Source: Ariolimax columbianus (Eukaryota > Mollusca > Gastropoda > Stylommatophora > Arionidae). Taken from it: a DNA stretch of 64,000 nt. The stretch spans positions 35,845,619 through 35,909,618 of the forward strand of contig JAVGWX010000014.1 of the NCBI GenBank assembly GCA_036924085.1. The letters are read 5' to 3'. The notes under the pieces are model-generated. The model did not search any database and was not told the DNA's origin. It worked only from the letters and a program-made list of their open reading frames with translations. Positions 42,783-53,539 of the stretch are shown piece by piece (the stretch's first letter is position 1; each line of letters begins with the position of its first letter). A program made the translations under genes and the position numbers.

Positions 42783-43395
42783 CGTCTATAGACCTCAACC
42801 AAGGATGTCTCCGTCAGATGTAATTAAGAGTATCAGATTAAGACAATAGACCTTCACTGGCAAATGTCTCCCTTATATGAGTATCACATCCAGTCTGTAG
42901 AACTTAACTGGCAGATCTCCCTTATATGAGTATCACATCCAGTTTGTAGACCTTCACTGTCCGATGTCTCCCTCATATGAGTATCACATCCAGTCTGTAG
43001 ACCTTCACTGGCAGATGTCTTCCTCATATAAGTATCACATCCAGACTGTAGACCTCACTTGCAGATGGCTCGTCATATGAGTATCACATCCAGTCTGTAG
43101 ACCTTCAACAGATGTCTCCCTCATATGAGTATTACATCCAATCTGTAGACCTTCAACAAATGTCTCCCTCATATGACTATCACATCCAGACTAGACCTTC
43201 AATAAATGTCTCCCTCGTATGAGTATCACATCCAGTCTGTAGACCTTCAACAGATGTCTCCCTCATATGAGTATCACATCCAGTCTGTAGACCTTCAACA
43301 GATATCTCCCTCATATGAGTATGACATCCAGTCTGTAGACCTTCAACAGATGTCTCCCTCATATGAGTATCACATCCAGTCTGTAGACCCACAGA
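42783..43395. repeat. 48-bp minisatellite
   Basis: About twelve units, irregular at left and regular at right: AGACCTTCAACAGATGTCTC, CCTCATATGAGTATCACATC, CAGTCTGT. Both strands open in the regular part since 48 is a multiple of three. Confidence 0.95.
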
Positions 43396-43690
43396 TGCGC
43401 GGATGTGGCTTCAGATAAAAAATATAGTCAAAAACAAAGTTAAGAGGAAACTGCGAAAGAACAGAACAACTTCAACAGGCTTAACTATTTTGTGGGGTAT
43501 CTCAAAGACGAGAAGACAACAGAGAAATGCAGTTCTAGCACTGCAGCAGTTTTAGTTTATATTTAGTCGAAGACTCAATGTCATTGCACATAGTTGGTCA
43601 ACATTGTAACAGAGCAGACTGGCTAAGGGGAAAGGATTGAGTTAAGGCTAACTCGGTGCTACAAAAATGCCTGTTGAAATCGGATAAGTG
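43396..43690 (+). mobile_element. SINE-A fragment
   Basis: At 43600-43690 a short SINE-A middle piece is legible (AGAGCAGACTGGCTAAGGGG, ATGCCTGTTGAAATCGG). It runs into SINE-C text. The rest of the interval is unrecognised. Confidence 0.5.
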
Positions 43691-44020
43691 CTTTGTTCTT
43701 CTCCATATTTGTGGGAAATCTCAGCACAATGGACGAACTCCGTATGGACCGGCGTGGATCCCGTAATAGATTAGGTAGATTTTTAAACAGGATTTTTGAA
43801 TTTTGCCCGAGCAGCGATGGTTAAGCCTACTCTTTACGATTACCAACTGCCGAGGGATATTTAACGTACGTGACACTGTACACAGGCGTCCGATCTCTAC
43901 TACCCAGAGATCAGGTGAAATACCAGAAATTCACGTGAAAAATCCCGGTCTCCATCGTGATTTGAATATGCTACCTCCAGCACCCAAGGCCGGCGTCTTA
44001 CATAGAGACCACTCAGTCCA
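43691..44020 (-). mobile_element. SINE-C copy, long
   Basis: Minus-strand SINE-C with the extra end block found at 18722 (TTTGTTCTTCTCCATATTTG). Also GAGACCGGGATTTTTCACG and TTCAAATCACGATGGAGACC. Confidence 0.75.
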
Positions 44021-44164
44021 CTTGGAGCAACTAAACATAGGCACTGTCCTTGATGAACACCAGGAACATCTACACAAGATGGGGACAGCAACGTGCGAGA
44101 AAGGTTGAGTTAAAAAGAAAGGTCAGCACAAATTTTAAAAATTAAAAAAAACAAAACAATTTTT

Positions 44165-44182
44165 GCGGGGGGGGGGGGGGGC
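44165..44182. repeat. Poly(G) run
   Basis: Uninterrupted run of about 16 G after TTTTTGC. Confidence 0.95.
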
Positions 44183-44224
44183 CTCGACTTTGTTGCCTCG
44201 GTTTTTTTTCCCCATTTTAGCTCG

Positions 44225-44740
44225 GTCTCTCTCGGCAGATGGGTACCCCTTCTGTCGAGAGCATCGCACAAAGCACGAACTCCGTAGCTCCAGTGATGAA
44301 CCCAGGGATCTCCTGAACAAATTGACATCATGGACCGACCGTCGCAGCTCGAAATCCAACCCCGACCGTCTGAACACGAGAATAACGGCAGAAACGCTCA
44401 CAATGATTGGAGAGAGACGAGACAAAATAATGGCGTTACTCAAGAGGAAAATTAGAGCCATCAAAGCTAAAGTACATAGAGACAACACAGGGGTAAAAGC
44501 AGAAGTTAAAATAAAACGGCAAAACATTACGTTAGACAAAAGATGCTATATAGAGATTCTGACTACAGAAGCCAAAAAAAGTGGCAGATATAGGAAACTT
44601 GAAAGGCCTTTATGACACTACCAGAAAGCTGGCAAGACAATAAATACCAACAAAAAAGCAGACCAATTACAAAACAATGTGGGAAGAGGGATTGCACAAT
44701 CTTGGAGAACATAAGAAAATATGGATGAAATCAGTCTGGT
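44225..44740 (+). pseudogene. LINE linker fragment
   Basis: Piece of the segment between endonuclease and RT of an EN/RT LINE like 21360. An open frame at 44225-44615 reads ETLTMIGERRDKIMALLKRK, VKIKRQNITLDKRCYIE, then after a frameshift ADIGNLKGLYDTTRKLARQ and MWEEGLHNLGEHKKIWMKS. The order and phrasing match the linker in the copy at 21890-22230. Confidence 0.6.
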
Positions 44741-44744
44741 TTAG

Positions 44745-45540
44745 GATCACGTACGAGGACGTGAGGTGGGGTCTTCATCAGTGTTTCTCACCTGTCCTTG
44801 ATTATTCTTTGCTCCCACCTTGATCAGTGTGTCTCATCTGTCCTTGATTATTCTTTGCTCCCACCTTGATCAGTGTGTCTCACCTGTCCTTGATTATTCT
44901 TTGCTCCCACCTTGATCAGTATGTTTCACCTATCCCTGATTATTCTTTGCTCCCACCTTGATCAGTATGTTTCACCTATCCCTGATTATTCTTTGCTCCC
45001 ACCTTGATCAGTATGTCTCACCTGTCCCTGATTATTCTTTGTTCCCACCTTGATCAGTATGTCTCACCTGTCCTTGATTATTCTTTGCTCCCACCTTGAT
45101 CAGTGTGTCTCATCTGTCCTTGATTATTCTTTGCTCCCACCTTGATCAGTGTATCTCACCTGTCCTTGATTATTCTTTGCTCCCACCTTGATCAGTGTGT
45201 CTCACCTGTCCTTGATTATTCTTTGCTCCCACCTTGATCAGTATGTTTCACCTATCCCTGATTATTCTTTGCTCCCACCTTGATCAGTATGTCTCACCTG
45301 TCCCTGATTATTCTTTGTTCCCACCTTGATCAGTATGTCTCACCTGTCCTTGATTATTCTTTGCTCCCACCTTGATCAGTGTATCTCACCTGTCCTTGAT
45401 TATTATTTGCTCTCACCTTGAAAAGTATATCTCACCTGTCCCTGATTATTCTTTTCTCTCACCTTGAGCAGTATGTTTCACCTGTCCCTGGTTATTCTTT
45501 TCTCTCACCTTGAGCAGTATGTTTCACCTCTCCATGTTCT
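44745..45540. repeat. 46-bp minisatellite, second site
   Basis: About 17 units of the same 46-bp repeat as 42000-42220 (CACCTGTCCTTGATTATTCT, TTGCTCCCACCTTGATCAGT). It starts with the same left phrase CACGTACGAGGACGTGAG. Internal order of variants shows a block duplication (the unit run from 44870 recurs from 45170). Confidence 0.95.
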
Positions 45541-45559
45541 TCAGCTTTCATCCTAAAAT

Positions 45560-45785
45560 GACGTTGTAACGTTGTGCCGTAGTTCACAGCGAGGCTGAGA
45601 TATCTGCCCGTTTTGATCCAACACATCTGATTTCAGCTGGCTCTTGGATACCGGATTTACCTTCCTACTGCGATCCCTATTCTCTCAGTCAGACTAGCAG
45701 CATGTTTCCAGGGCCGCTGCTTGGAGGTTGACAGATCTGGTTCGCTGACCCTGACGCAAGCAGCAAGCATCATCTTCACCATTTT
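45560..45785 (-). mobile_element. SINE-A copy
   Basis: Minus-strand SINE-A: CCGTAGTTCACAGCGAGGCT, CCAACACATCTGATTTCAGC, GGTTCGCTGACCCTGACGC. It abuts the 46-bp array. Confidence 0.7.
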
Positions 45786-45954
45786 CAATGTTTCAAAGCT
45801 AGGCACCAGCTTCGAACTTTATATTGGAGTTCAAGATTGTTATTTTTGTATTGGCCTTAATTTTTGTCGATCTTCACGTCACCCTACCCGATTAAAGCTC
45901 TTATTATCTTTTCTTGTTTTCTCTATCTTTGTAGTATACTGGAATTTATTTTAA

Positions 45955-46203
45955 AAAATTCCTTTGCGTTCGCCTTATTTTTCAATTCCCCAACGCGGTG
46001 TGCGTTGCACTGTGGTTTTTTATTTTGCGCCTGTCGGCCCAGTGCATCCGACTTCAGCATGCATTTTATGTAAGGGCCTGCTTCCTCCTGCATTTTCTAA
46101 GGGTTTGCTTCCCCGGGGTAACGCCCGGTGCTGTGATGGGAATCGACCCCAGCACCTTTGAGTTGTAAGCCGTGTCACTTAACCACTAGCCCACGCCGTC
46201 CCC
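45955..46203 (-). mobile_element. SINE-B copy
   Basis: Minus-strand SINE-B: GGGGACGGCGTGGGCTAGTG, GGGTCGATTCCC (B box damaged), ATGCTGAAGTCGGATGCACT. The A tail is short or eroded. Confidence 0.85.
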
Positions 46204-46385
46204 GTACGGTAATATCTAGCTGAGATCATCTCGTTTTTTGTGTGCTTGATTTTTCCATCACTCCACGAGATGGAACGCGTCAGCAACAACCTATAATCCA
46301 AACCTCTTTCAGTCATCATTCCACCCTCTACCAATCCCATCTCTCCCCTCCCCCCCCCCTGATTTCCTCCCTCCCCTAACACAAG

Positions 46386-46852
46386 TTATGACTAACCATT
46401 CCCCACTCCAACCCTTCCCCACTCCAACCCTTCCCCACGCCAACCCTTCCCCACTCCAACCCTTCCCCACTCCAACCCTTCCCCACCCCAACCCTTCCCC
46501 ACTCCAACCCTTCCCCACTCCAACCCTTCCCCACTCCAACCCTTCCCCACTCCAACCCTTCCCCACTCCAACCCTTCCCCACTCCAACCCTTCCCCACTC
46601 CAACCCTTCCCCACGCCAACCCTTCCCCACTCCAACCCTTCCCCACTCCAACCCTTCCCCACTCCAACCCTTCCCCACTCCAACCCTTCCCCACTCCAAC
46701 CCTTCCCCACGCCAACCCTTCCCCACTCCAACCCTTCCCCACTCCAACCCTTCCCCACGCCAACCCTTCCCCACTCCAACCCTTCCCCACTCCAACCCTT
46801 CCCCACGCCAACCCTTCCCCACTCCAACCCTTCCCCACTCCAACCCTTCCTA
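46386..46852. repeat. 16-bp C-rich minisatellite
   Basis: About 29 units of CAACCCTTCCCCACTC, with CACGCC in some. The minus strand is G-rich with GGGG and GGG runs separated by 2 to 7 bases, a canonical quadruplex-forming pattern in every pair of units. Five frames stay open by composition only. Confidence 0.97.
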
Positions 46853-46904
46853 TCCTCTAAGGGCCCATTTGTTGCTGTGGAATATCCTCGTTTTTCTACG
46901 AAAG

Positions 46905-47124
46905 TCAGAAAATCCCATTCACCTGGAGCAAGCTGAACACGTGACTGGGCTGACAATCCCATAAATCTGGAGCAAGTTAAACACGGGGCTGGGCTGACAA
47001 TCCCATAAATCTGGAGCAAGTTAAACACGGGGCTGGGTTGACAATCCCATACATCTGGAGCAAGTTAAACACGGGGCTGGGCTGACAATCCCATACATCT
47101 GGAGCAAGCTGAACACGTGGCGGG
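46905..47124. repeat. 44-bp minisatellite
   Basis: Five units of CTGGAGCAAGTTAAACACGG and GGCTGGGCTGACAATCCCAT. Confidence 0.93.
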
Positions 47125-47196
47125 GCTGACATGGGGATCGAACCCAGCACCTACGGTTTGTGAGCCGTGTCACTTAACCACTAGACCGCCTCGATT
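47125..47196 (-). mobile_element. SINE-B head fragment
   Basis: Only the tRNA-like head remains: GTGGTTAAGTGACACGGCTC and GGTTCGATCCCCAT on the minus strand. Confidence 0.75.
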
Positions 47197-47204
47197 ATAC
47201 TAGG

Positions 47205-47775
47205 ATCAAAATGCTAAGCAGTGAGTGGTAGCAGTCAGCCGCCCAACGCTGACGGCTAGAGCCAGGGCCAGGACCCTAGAGCTGCCAAGACCCTTCTCCG
47301 ACTCCACGCCGTGATCCTGTATTACAGACTGCAACAGGACAGACTGGTTAAGGAGAAGGGATCGAAGAGGAAAGACTAACCCGGTTATCTAAAAATGTTA
47401 TACTGAACAGTGTCGGACCGAAAGGTGCAAATATCGCATCCAAGCTGTAAACTACGACACAACGCATTCCATTCTCCGGACTACATCCTGTTACTTTCAA
47501 GGCCATTTTCAGAGTTTGGTAGCGAGAGCTTGGGAACGAACAACGACGACGAAAAAAAGAAGAAAAAGAAGGAGAAGAAGAATAATAAGGATGAGAAGAA
47601 GAATAATAAGGAGAAGAGGAAGAAGGGGAAGAATAATAAAAAGGAGAAGAAGAAGAATAAGAAGGGGAGGAATAATAATAAGAAGAAGAAGGGGAAGAAT
47701 AATAATAAGAAGAAGAAGGAGAAGAAGAAGAAACAAAAGAAGCAGCAGCGTTGCTACCAAAGTCCTAAACAGTAA
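47205..47775 (+). mobile_element. SINE-A with 230-base purine tail
   Basis: SINE-A from GGATCAAAATGCTAAGCAG through GGACCGAAAGGTGCAAATAT to TTTGGTAGCGAGAGCTTGGG. The GAA tail has grown into about 230 bases of GAA/AAT/GGA repeats (47545-47770), all purine plus T on this strand. Lysine- or arginine-rich frames there are artefacts. Confidence 0.85.
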
Positions 47776-48264
47776 ATAATGGCACATATTTAGGCATGTG
47801 CCTCGCTCGTAACGGACATTATAAACATGAATTCCCAAACTCATAACCACCTGAAAGCCTAGTTTCCAGGTTCACAATTCTCCTAATATTCGCAGGTAAA
47901 CGGTTGCGCAGTATGCACATTTTTCCACAGTAAATAAATGACTTCTGCAGAACTTTAAACATTCTCCCGCATTTCACGTACAGAGATGTCGGGCTGAACT
48001 ATCCTTAACAAACGAAGACTGGAGTTTAGAAGATCTTAACAGATTTGAGATCATTTGAATAGAATAGAAACTGTTTTTGTGTCTTGTCAGGTCAGGAAAT
48101 AAGTTTGTGAAACAAGACATGTTTTTCTTTTCTTTTAATATCTTTTTGTGCGTGAGAGTCAATTCATCTGGTTGTTTTATCAGGTCGGAGTTCAAAGTGC
48201 AACCATAGGTCAAGTTAGGCCCACATCGAATGTATATCTGGTGGTGAATGACGTATACTAAGTC
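47776..48264. other. No gene recognised
   Basis: AT-rich spacer. No recognised gene or repeat. Confidence 0.4.
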
Positions 48265-48460
48265 AAAACTTGTATGAGGTAGAATGGCTAGTTCCCTTCC
48301 TCGGTGCCATTTCTTTTCCTAGCAGTAAATCAGGTATCCATTGACACCTGGGTCGACTGGATGAAGTGTGCCGGTAGCGGAAGTTGAATCCCATAACTTT
48401 TGATGCGAAAAACGAGTGTTTTACCGCTATTCTAATCAGACTCATTTCACGACGCAAGAA
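48265..48460 (-). mobile_element. SINE-F copy
   Basis: Minus-strand SINE-F: head GATTAGAATAGCGGTAAAAC and ATGGGATTCAACTTCC, body GGATACCTGATTTACTGCTA, matching 3515-3740. Confidence 0.6.
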
Positions 48461-49199
48461 ATAAGGCGAACGAAACAAATGAAATCAGGGATATAAATAG
48501 ATTGGTGTCAGTATAAATGGGCACTAGGAGAAAAACTACTACTACATCAACCTTTTTTATCTATAATTATTTAATCAATTATCTACCTTTCTATTGTTCT
48601 TCTGTTCCTGAGCCTACCACACATTCAACACATAATTGACTGCGAGAGCTAGAGGGCACAGGTGAGATGAGGGATCTACAAGGTGACACACAAATCAGTG
48701 AATCGCTTACAAGTTGGAGTACATGGCTGCGATGGAAAAATATGAGAGCAGGCAAAACCTGATACACCAAGACCAGACAGAAGGAAGTCAACACAGATGG
48801 GCCTCACAACAGAAGGAAGACACTTTTCAATTAATTTACATTGTACTCTTAATCCTTATGTATCAAGTATATTGTTTGTTATATTTCCCAATCATTCCAT
48901 CTCATTCATTCTCGTTGTACACCTCACTACACTGCTATCTTCACAATTGTGTATAAAATGTATGAGGGGGCTTTATATTTTTTTTTATAAAATAGAAGGA
49001 AAAAAAAAAAAAGGGGAAGAGGGGGGAAAAAAAAAAAAAAGAAAGAAAGAAATCAGGAAACAAAAAAAAAAGAGATCCGAATCAAGTATGACAGAAAATA
49101 AAAATGGTCCCAGGAAAACTATTGTGCATATTCATGCAAATACCTACGGCGGACAACTAGGAACATCAAAAGCGAGGAACAACGGGAGGAACATCACGG
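48461..49199. other. No gene; A/G-rich patch
   Basis: Low-complexity purine stretch at 48995-49075 (long A runs with G). No gene recognised. Confidence 0.45.
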
Positions 49200-49545
49200 A
49201 AATACCAGGCTAGGTACAAACAGATACACACACGCATCCAAGCACTGGTTTATGCGTCTTAATATCGCCCAAATTGACTGCGGTCTGGGGTGGAATAGGC
49301 GCGCCTCCGCCAGTAGAAACTAGTGAGGCAAACACATAACGAAAGGATAATTAGAAGCGAGGAACAGCGGGAGGAACATCACGGAAACACCAGGTTAGGT
49401 ACAAACAGATACACACACGCATCCAAGCACTGGTTTATGCGTCTTAATATCGCCCAAATTGACTACGGTCTGGGGTGGAATAGGCGCGCCTCCGCCAGTA
49501 GAAACTAGTGAGGCAAACACATAAAATAAAAAAAAATAAAAAAAT
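49200..49545 (+). mobile_element. SINE-G 3' region, tandem dimer
   Basis: Two head-to-tail copies, 185 bp apart, of the SINE-G 3' part: CATCCAAGCACTGGTTTATG, CGCGCCTCCGCCAGTAGAAA. The second copy ends in an A-rich tail. Each is preceded by AGCGAGGAACA(A/G)CGGGAGG. Confidence 0.8.
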
Positions 49546-49955
49546 AACAGCAGCTTGCTGTATCACATGATGGTCTTCGTCGGGGTCTTATGACAGTAGA
49601 AGAGTTCAGAAGAGCTACACCCGTTATCGTCTTACTCGATTTGATGAACTTATTTCGCATTTTTTACTCAACCGGAAGTAGATTGTCTCCCGCACAGGAA
49701 GTCGATTACTTGCAGAAGCATTGGATTTGCATGATCATGTTGCTAGCTTCACGCACAACCTCTTTCGGTAATCATGTTTCAAAGATTACAGTGGTACTAT
49801 TATTTCCAACGCGGATACCACTTGTGTATTCTTTAGATTTAGTTATATATTTATGTTTTGTTTAGTCTCTGATAATGATCTTTCGATTGTAACATGGGTT
49901 GCTGTGTCTGTACATGTATAAAAAATATGCACAAGTATGGTTCATATACCATAGA
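49546..49955. other. No gene recognised
   Basis: A plus frame from 49590 stays open for 91 codons but lacks similarity to anything I know. Confidence 0.35.
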
Positions 49956-50595
49956 GGAGAAGGGACTAACGTCCGGTCAGATAACACATACTGATCAGAT
50001 TATGTTAGTCAGGGTCAGGTTAAACATACTGATCAGATTATGTTAGTCAGGGTCAGGTTAAACATACTGATCAGACCACGTTAGTCAGGGTAAGATAAAA
50101 CATACTGATCAGACTATGTTAGTCAGGGTCAGGTTAAACATACTGATCAGACCACGTTAGTCAGGGTCAGGTTAAACATACTGATCAGACCACGTTAGTC
50201 ATGGTAAGATAAAACATACTGATCAGACTATGTTAGTCAGGGTAAGATAAAACATACTGATCAGACTATGTTAGTCAGGGTAAGATAAAACATACTGATC
50301 AGACTATGTTAGTCAGGGTAAGATGAAACATACTGATCAGACTATGTTAGTCAGGGTAAGATAAAACATACTGATCAGACTATGTTAGTCAGGGTCAGGT
50401 TAAACATACTGATCAGACTATGTTAGTCAGGATAAGATGAAACATACTGATCAGACTAAGTTAGTCAGGGTAAGATGAAACATACTGATCAGACTATGTT
50501 AGTCAGGGTAAGATGAAACATACTGATCAGACCACGTTAGTCAGGGTCAGGTTAAATATACTGATCAGACGATGTTATTCAGGATCAGACTGGAT
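49956..50595 (+). mobile_element. Element D core expanded, 38-bp array
   Basis: Begins like element D (GGGACTAACGTCCGGTCAG), then its core is repeated about 16 times: CATACTGATCAGACTATGTT plus AGTCAGGGTAAGATAAAA, with a GGTCAGGTTAAA variant. The rest of element D does not follow. Confidence 0.92.
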
Positions 50596-51037
50596 TATTC
50601 CAGTTACTTGAAAACAAAATAAGACGATAACGAAAGTCGACTTTTGAAAGGGAGAACCACAAATTCTGAAAACATTCTTCTTCTTATGTTCAAATACCCA
50701 CGAAGTCATCCCCACACTTAACACCTCTATGGAGCCGCAAGAGTTACCAAAACTGTATCTGAGCCCTTATCTAAGGTATGTGATAACAGTTATGACTTCG
50801 AGAGGGAGCATAGGAAAATAAATCATGTATATAAAACCCTATTGGGCATTTTGTGGATACACTCTACCTTCACAGGGAGACAACAAATTTATAATTATCC
50901 TTTATAAATAAATATAGGAGAAATTGCACCTGTTACATTATTAATAATGGGAGGCTATTCCAAATCGCTCTTTAGATTTTTACAGGACATGAATTCTAAC
51001 CTGAAAACATGTCACATCATACAGATAGTGCATTTCA

Positions 51038-51485
51038 TGTGTCGTTTTCTATTTACATATATAATACGCTCCATTTACCAAACACTTTCACTCTATTTAC
51101 ATATTTAATACACTCCATTTACCAACACATTCCCTCTATTTACATATTTAATACGCTCCATTTACCAAACACGTTCACTCTATTTACATATTTAATACAC
51201 TCCATTTACCAACACATTCCCTCTATTTACATATTTAATACACTCCATTTACCAACACATTCCCTCTATTTACATATTTAATACACTCCATTTACCAACA
51301 CATTCCCTCTATTTACATATATAATACACTCCATTTACCAACACATTCCCTCTATTTACATATTTAATACACTCCATTTACCAACACATTCCCTCTATTT
51401 ACATATTTAATACACTCCATTTACCAACACATTCCCTCTATTTACATATTTAATACACTCCATTTACCAACACATTCATCTATTT
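51038..51485. repeat. 43-bp minisatellite
   Basis: About ten units of CTCCATTTACCAACACATTC plus CCTCTATTTACATATTTAATA, almost identical in the last seven. Confidence 0.95.
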
Positions 51486-51610
51486 TAAAAAAGAGTAAGA
51501 AGGTAACTTAGTCGACTTTTAAGGGAGAAGTGAGAGCCACAAACTATGAAAATGCCTTTTCTTTTGCTCTAATACCCATGAAGTCATCCTCACCTTTAAC
51601 ATCTCTATTG

Positions 51611-51880
51611 TAAAGTAAAGTAAAGTATCCCATAGCATTACTGCCGTAGGGGTGTGAGGTGTTAGCGATCTCACATTTCAAAGGCTCGGCTATTTGAGGG
51701 CGGTAGCCATCTCCTCTCCTTCGCCGCTTTTACTTCCCTGACTGAACCGGTACCCATTTAAGGCTGGGTCGACCTGGGAGCCATTGCGGTCTGAAAAAAA
51801 CAGTACCGCCTCAACTGGGGAATTAACCCAGGACCACTCAGATGCGAAGCCAGAGCGCTAACCACTACGCTGCGCGGCTC
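51611..51880 (-). mobile_element. tRNA-headed SINE with 11-bp TSD
   Basis: Minus-strand SINE: head CGTAGTGGTTAGCGCTCTGG (A-box region) and a B-box-like GGGTTAATTCCCC; 3' end with TTTACTTTACTTTA repeats. A perfect target duplication CATCTCTATTG lies at 51600-51610 and 51881-51891. Removing it restores the segmental-repeat text ACATCTCTATTGAGCC. No second copy in the window. Confidence 0.92.
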
Positions 51881-52664
51881 CATCTCTATTGAGCCTCAAG
51901 ATTTCCAAATCTGTGTCTGAGCCCTTAAGGAGGGTATGTGATAACAGTTATGACTTCTAGAGGGAGCACATAAAATTAATCGTGCAGATGAAACCCTATT
52001 GAGCATTTGTGGATTCTTTACCTTCACAGGGATATAAAAACCTTCATAAATTAATTTTTCTAAATAAATATAGGAGCATTTTCACTCTTCGCATATCAAA
52101 TATTAGACAACTATTTCACACCAGATTTTGCGGCTAATATATATATATAATATGCTATTTTTACCGACATATTCCATTTCATTGCAAGCAAAAAGTCGAT
52201 AAGGAAAGTCCACTCTTGAAGGGAGAAGTGAGAGCCATAAATTCCAAAAGCACATTTCCTTTTCTTTTGCTCTAATACCCATGAAGCCATCCCCACATTT
52301 AACATCTCTATTGAGCCGCAAGAGTTCCCAAAACTGTGTCTGAGCCCTTATAGAGGGTATGTGATAACAGTTATGACATCTAGAGGGAACACATGAAAAT
52401 TAATCATGCATATGAAACCCTATTGGGTGTTTATGAACACAACCCTCCTTCACAGGGGGACGGCATCCATCATCATTTACCTTTATAAATAAATATAGGA
52501 GCGATTGCTCTCTTCACATAAAATATTAGAAAGATATCTCACAACCGATTTTCAGATCCTTGTGAGACCATAATTTCTGACCGGGAAACATGTATCTCAT
52601 ATATCTAGAGACAGAGAGACACACACGCGCGCGCGCACACGTACACCGCCCGCCCACCCGTTTC

Positions 52665-53115
52665 AAGAGCCGAGCGTCACTTATTGAGTCCAGCGATTCT
52701 TGTCTGACGCCACTCCGTTCGTCCCCTTCAACTTTGACCTTAGACCCAGCGTCACTTGTTGAGTCTAGCGATTGTTGTCTGACGCCACTCCTTTCGTCCG
52801 CTTCAACTTTGACCTTAGACCGAGCGTCACTTATTGAGTCTAGTGATTCGTGTCTGACGCCACTCCGTTCGTCCCCTTCGACTTTGATCGTAAACCGAGC
52901 GTCACTTCTTGAGTTTAGCGATTGTTGTCTGACGCCACTCCGTTCAGCGCATCTAATTTTAGTCTTGGTGCGTCATTTATCCTGTTTAGTCTAGCGGATT
53001 CATGTCTGGCGCCATTATTTTATTCCCTTCGACTTTGATCTTAGAAAGCGAGTCACATATCGTGTTTCGATCTAGCAGATTGGTGTCTTCCGTCACTCGT
53101 TCTAAGTTTTCAGTC
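52665..53115. repeat. 76-bp tandem repeat
   Basis: About five and a half units: GAGCGTCACTTATTGAGTCT, GATTCTTGTCTGACGCCACT, CCGTTCGTCCCCTTCAACTT. Increasingly diverged to the right. Confidence 0.9.
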
Positions 53116-53460
53116 TTGACGAATTGTCTCTGTAAGCGGAATATAGTGACTTCATGGCGAACTAAAAACAGTGAGCATGGGTCCTCCTCGCTGTAGTACA
53201 ATGCTATGCTTCTCAGTATTCTAATCACTAGGTGGGGGGCACGGTGACGATCCCCACATTTTTGGTCAGGCTGCTGCAACACATCCTGTTTCCAGGTGCG
53301 CGACGAATACTAATGTTGTGTCTTGGTCAGTATGTTGCAGCTGACGCTTGCCACTTAGCATCCATGACTCTTGTAGATTAGCAATCAGTTTCTGATCCGT
53401 AATTATCGTTGCCATTGTGAGATTAATTGTTATCGTTTGTGTTGTTCTTTGCCCCTGATG
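53116..53460. other. No feature recognised
   Basis: At 53275-53340 weak SINE-A-like text (CATCCTGTTTCCAGG, GTCTTGGTCAGTATG) is present; otherwise nothing. Confidence 0.3.
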
Positions 53461-53502
53461 AAGATGAGATGAGATGAGATGAGATGAGATGAGATGAGAT
53501 TC
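53461..53502. repeat. GAGAT pentanucleotide
   Basis: About eight GAGAT units in a row. Confidence 0.97.
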
Positions 53503-53539
53503 TTCGTGGTCGTTTATGATCTTATTCGTCCACTTCCTC

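Larger units (their letters stand above)
50600..52600. repeat. Three-copy segmental repeat
   Basis: A unit of about 400 bp occurs three times in direct orientation at about 50610-51005, 51490-52140 and 52190-52600. Shared text: AATACCCATGAAGTCATCC, TATGTGATAACAGTTATGAC, AAACCCTATTG and TATAAATAAATATAGGAG. Copy 1 and copy 2 are separated by a 43-bp array; copy 2 is interrupted by a SINE. Confidence 0.9.

Noticed and set aside
46309..47028. Glycine/tryptophan-rich and proline-rich frames over the 16-bp array
   Set aside because: Five of the six frames are open through composition; the repeat is C-rich with few possible stops.
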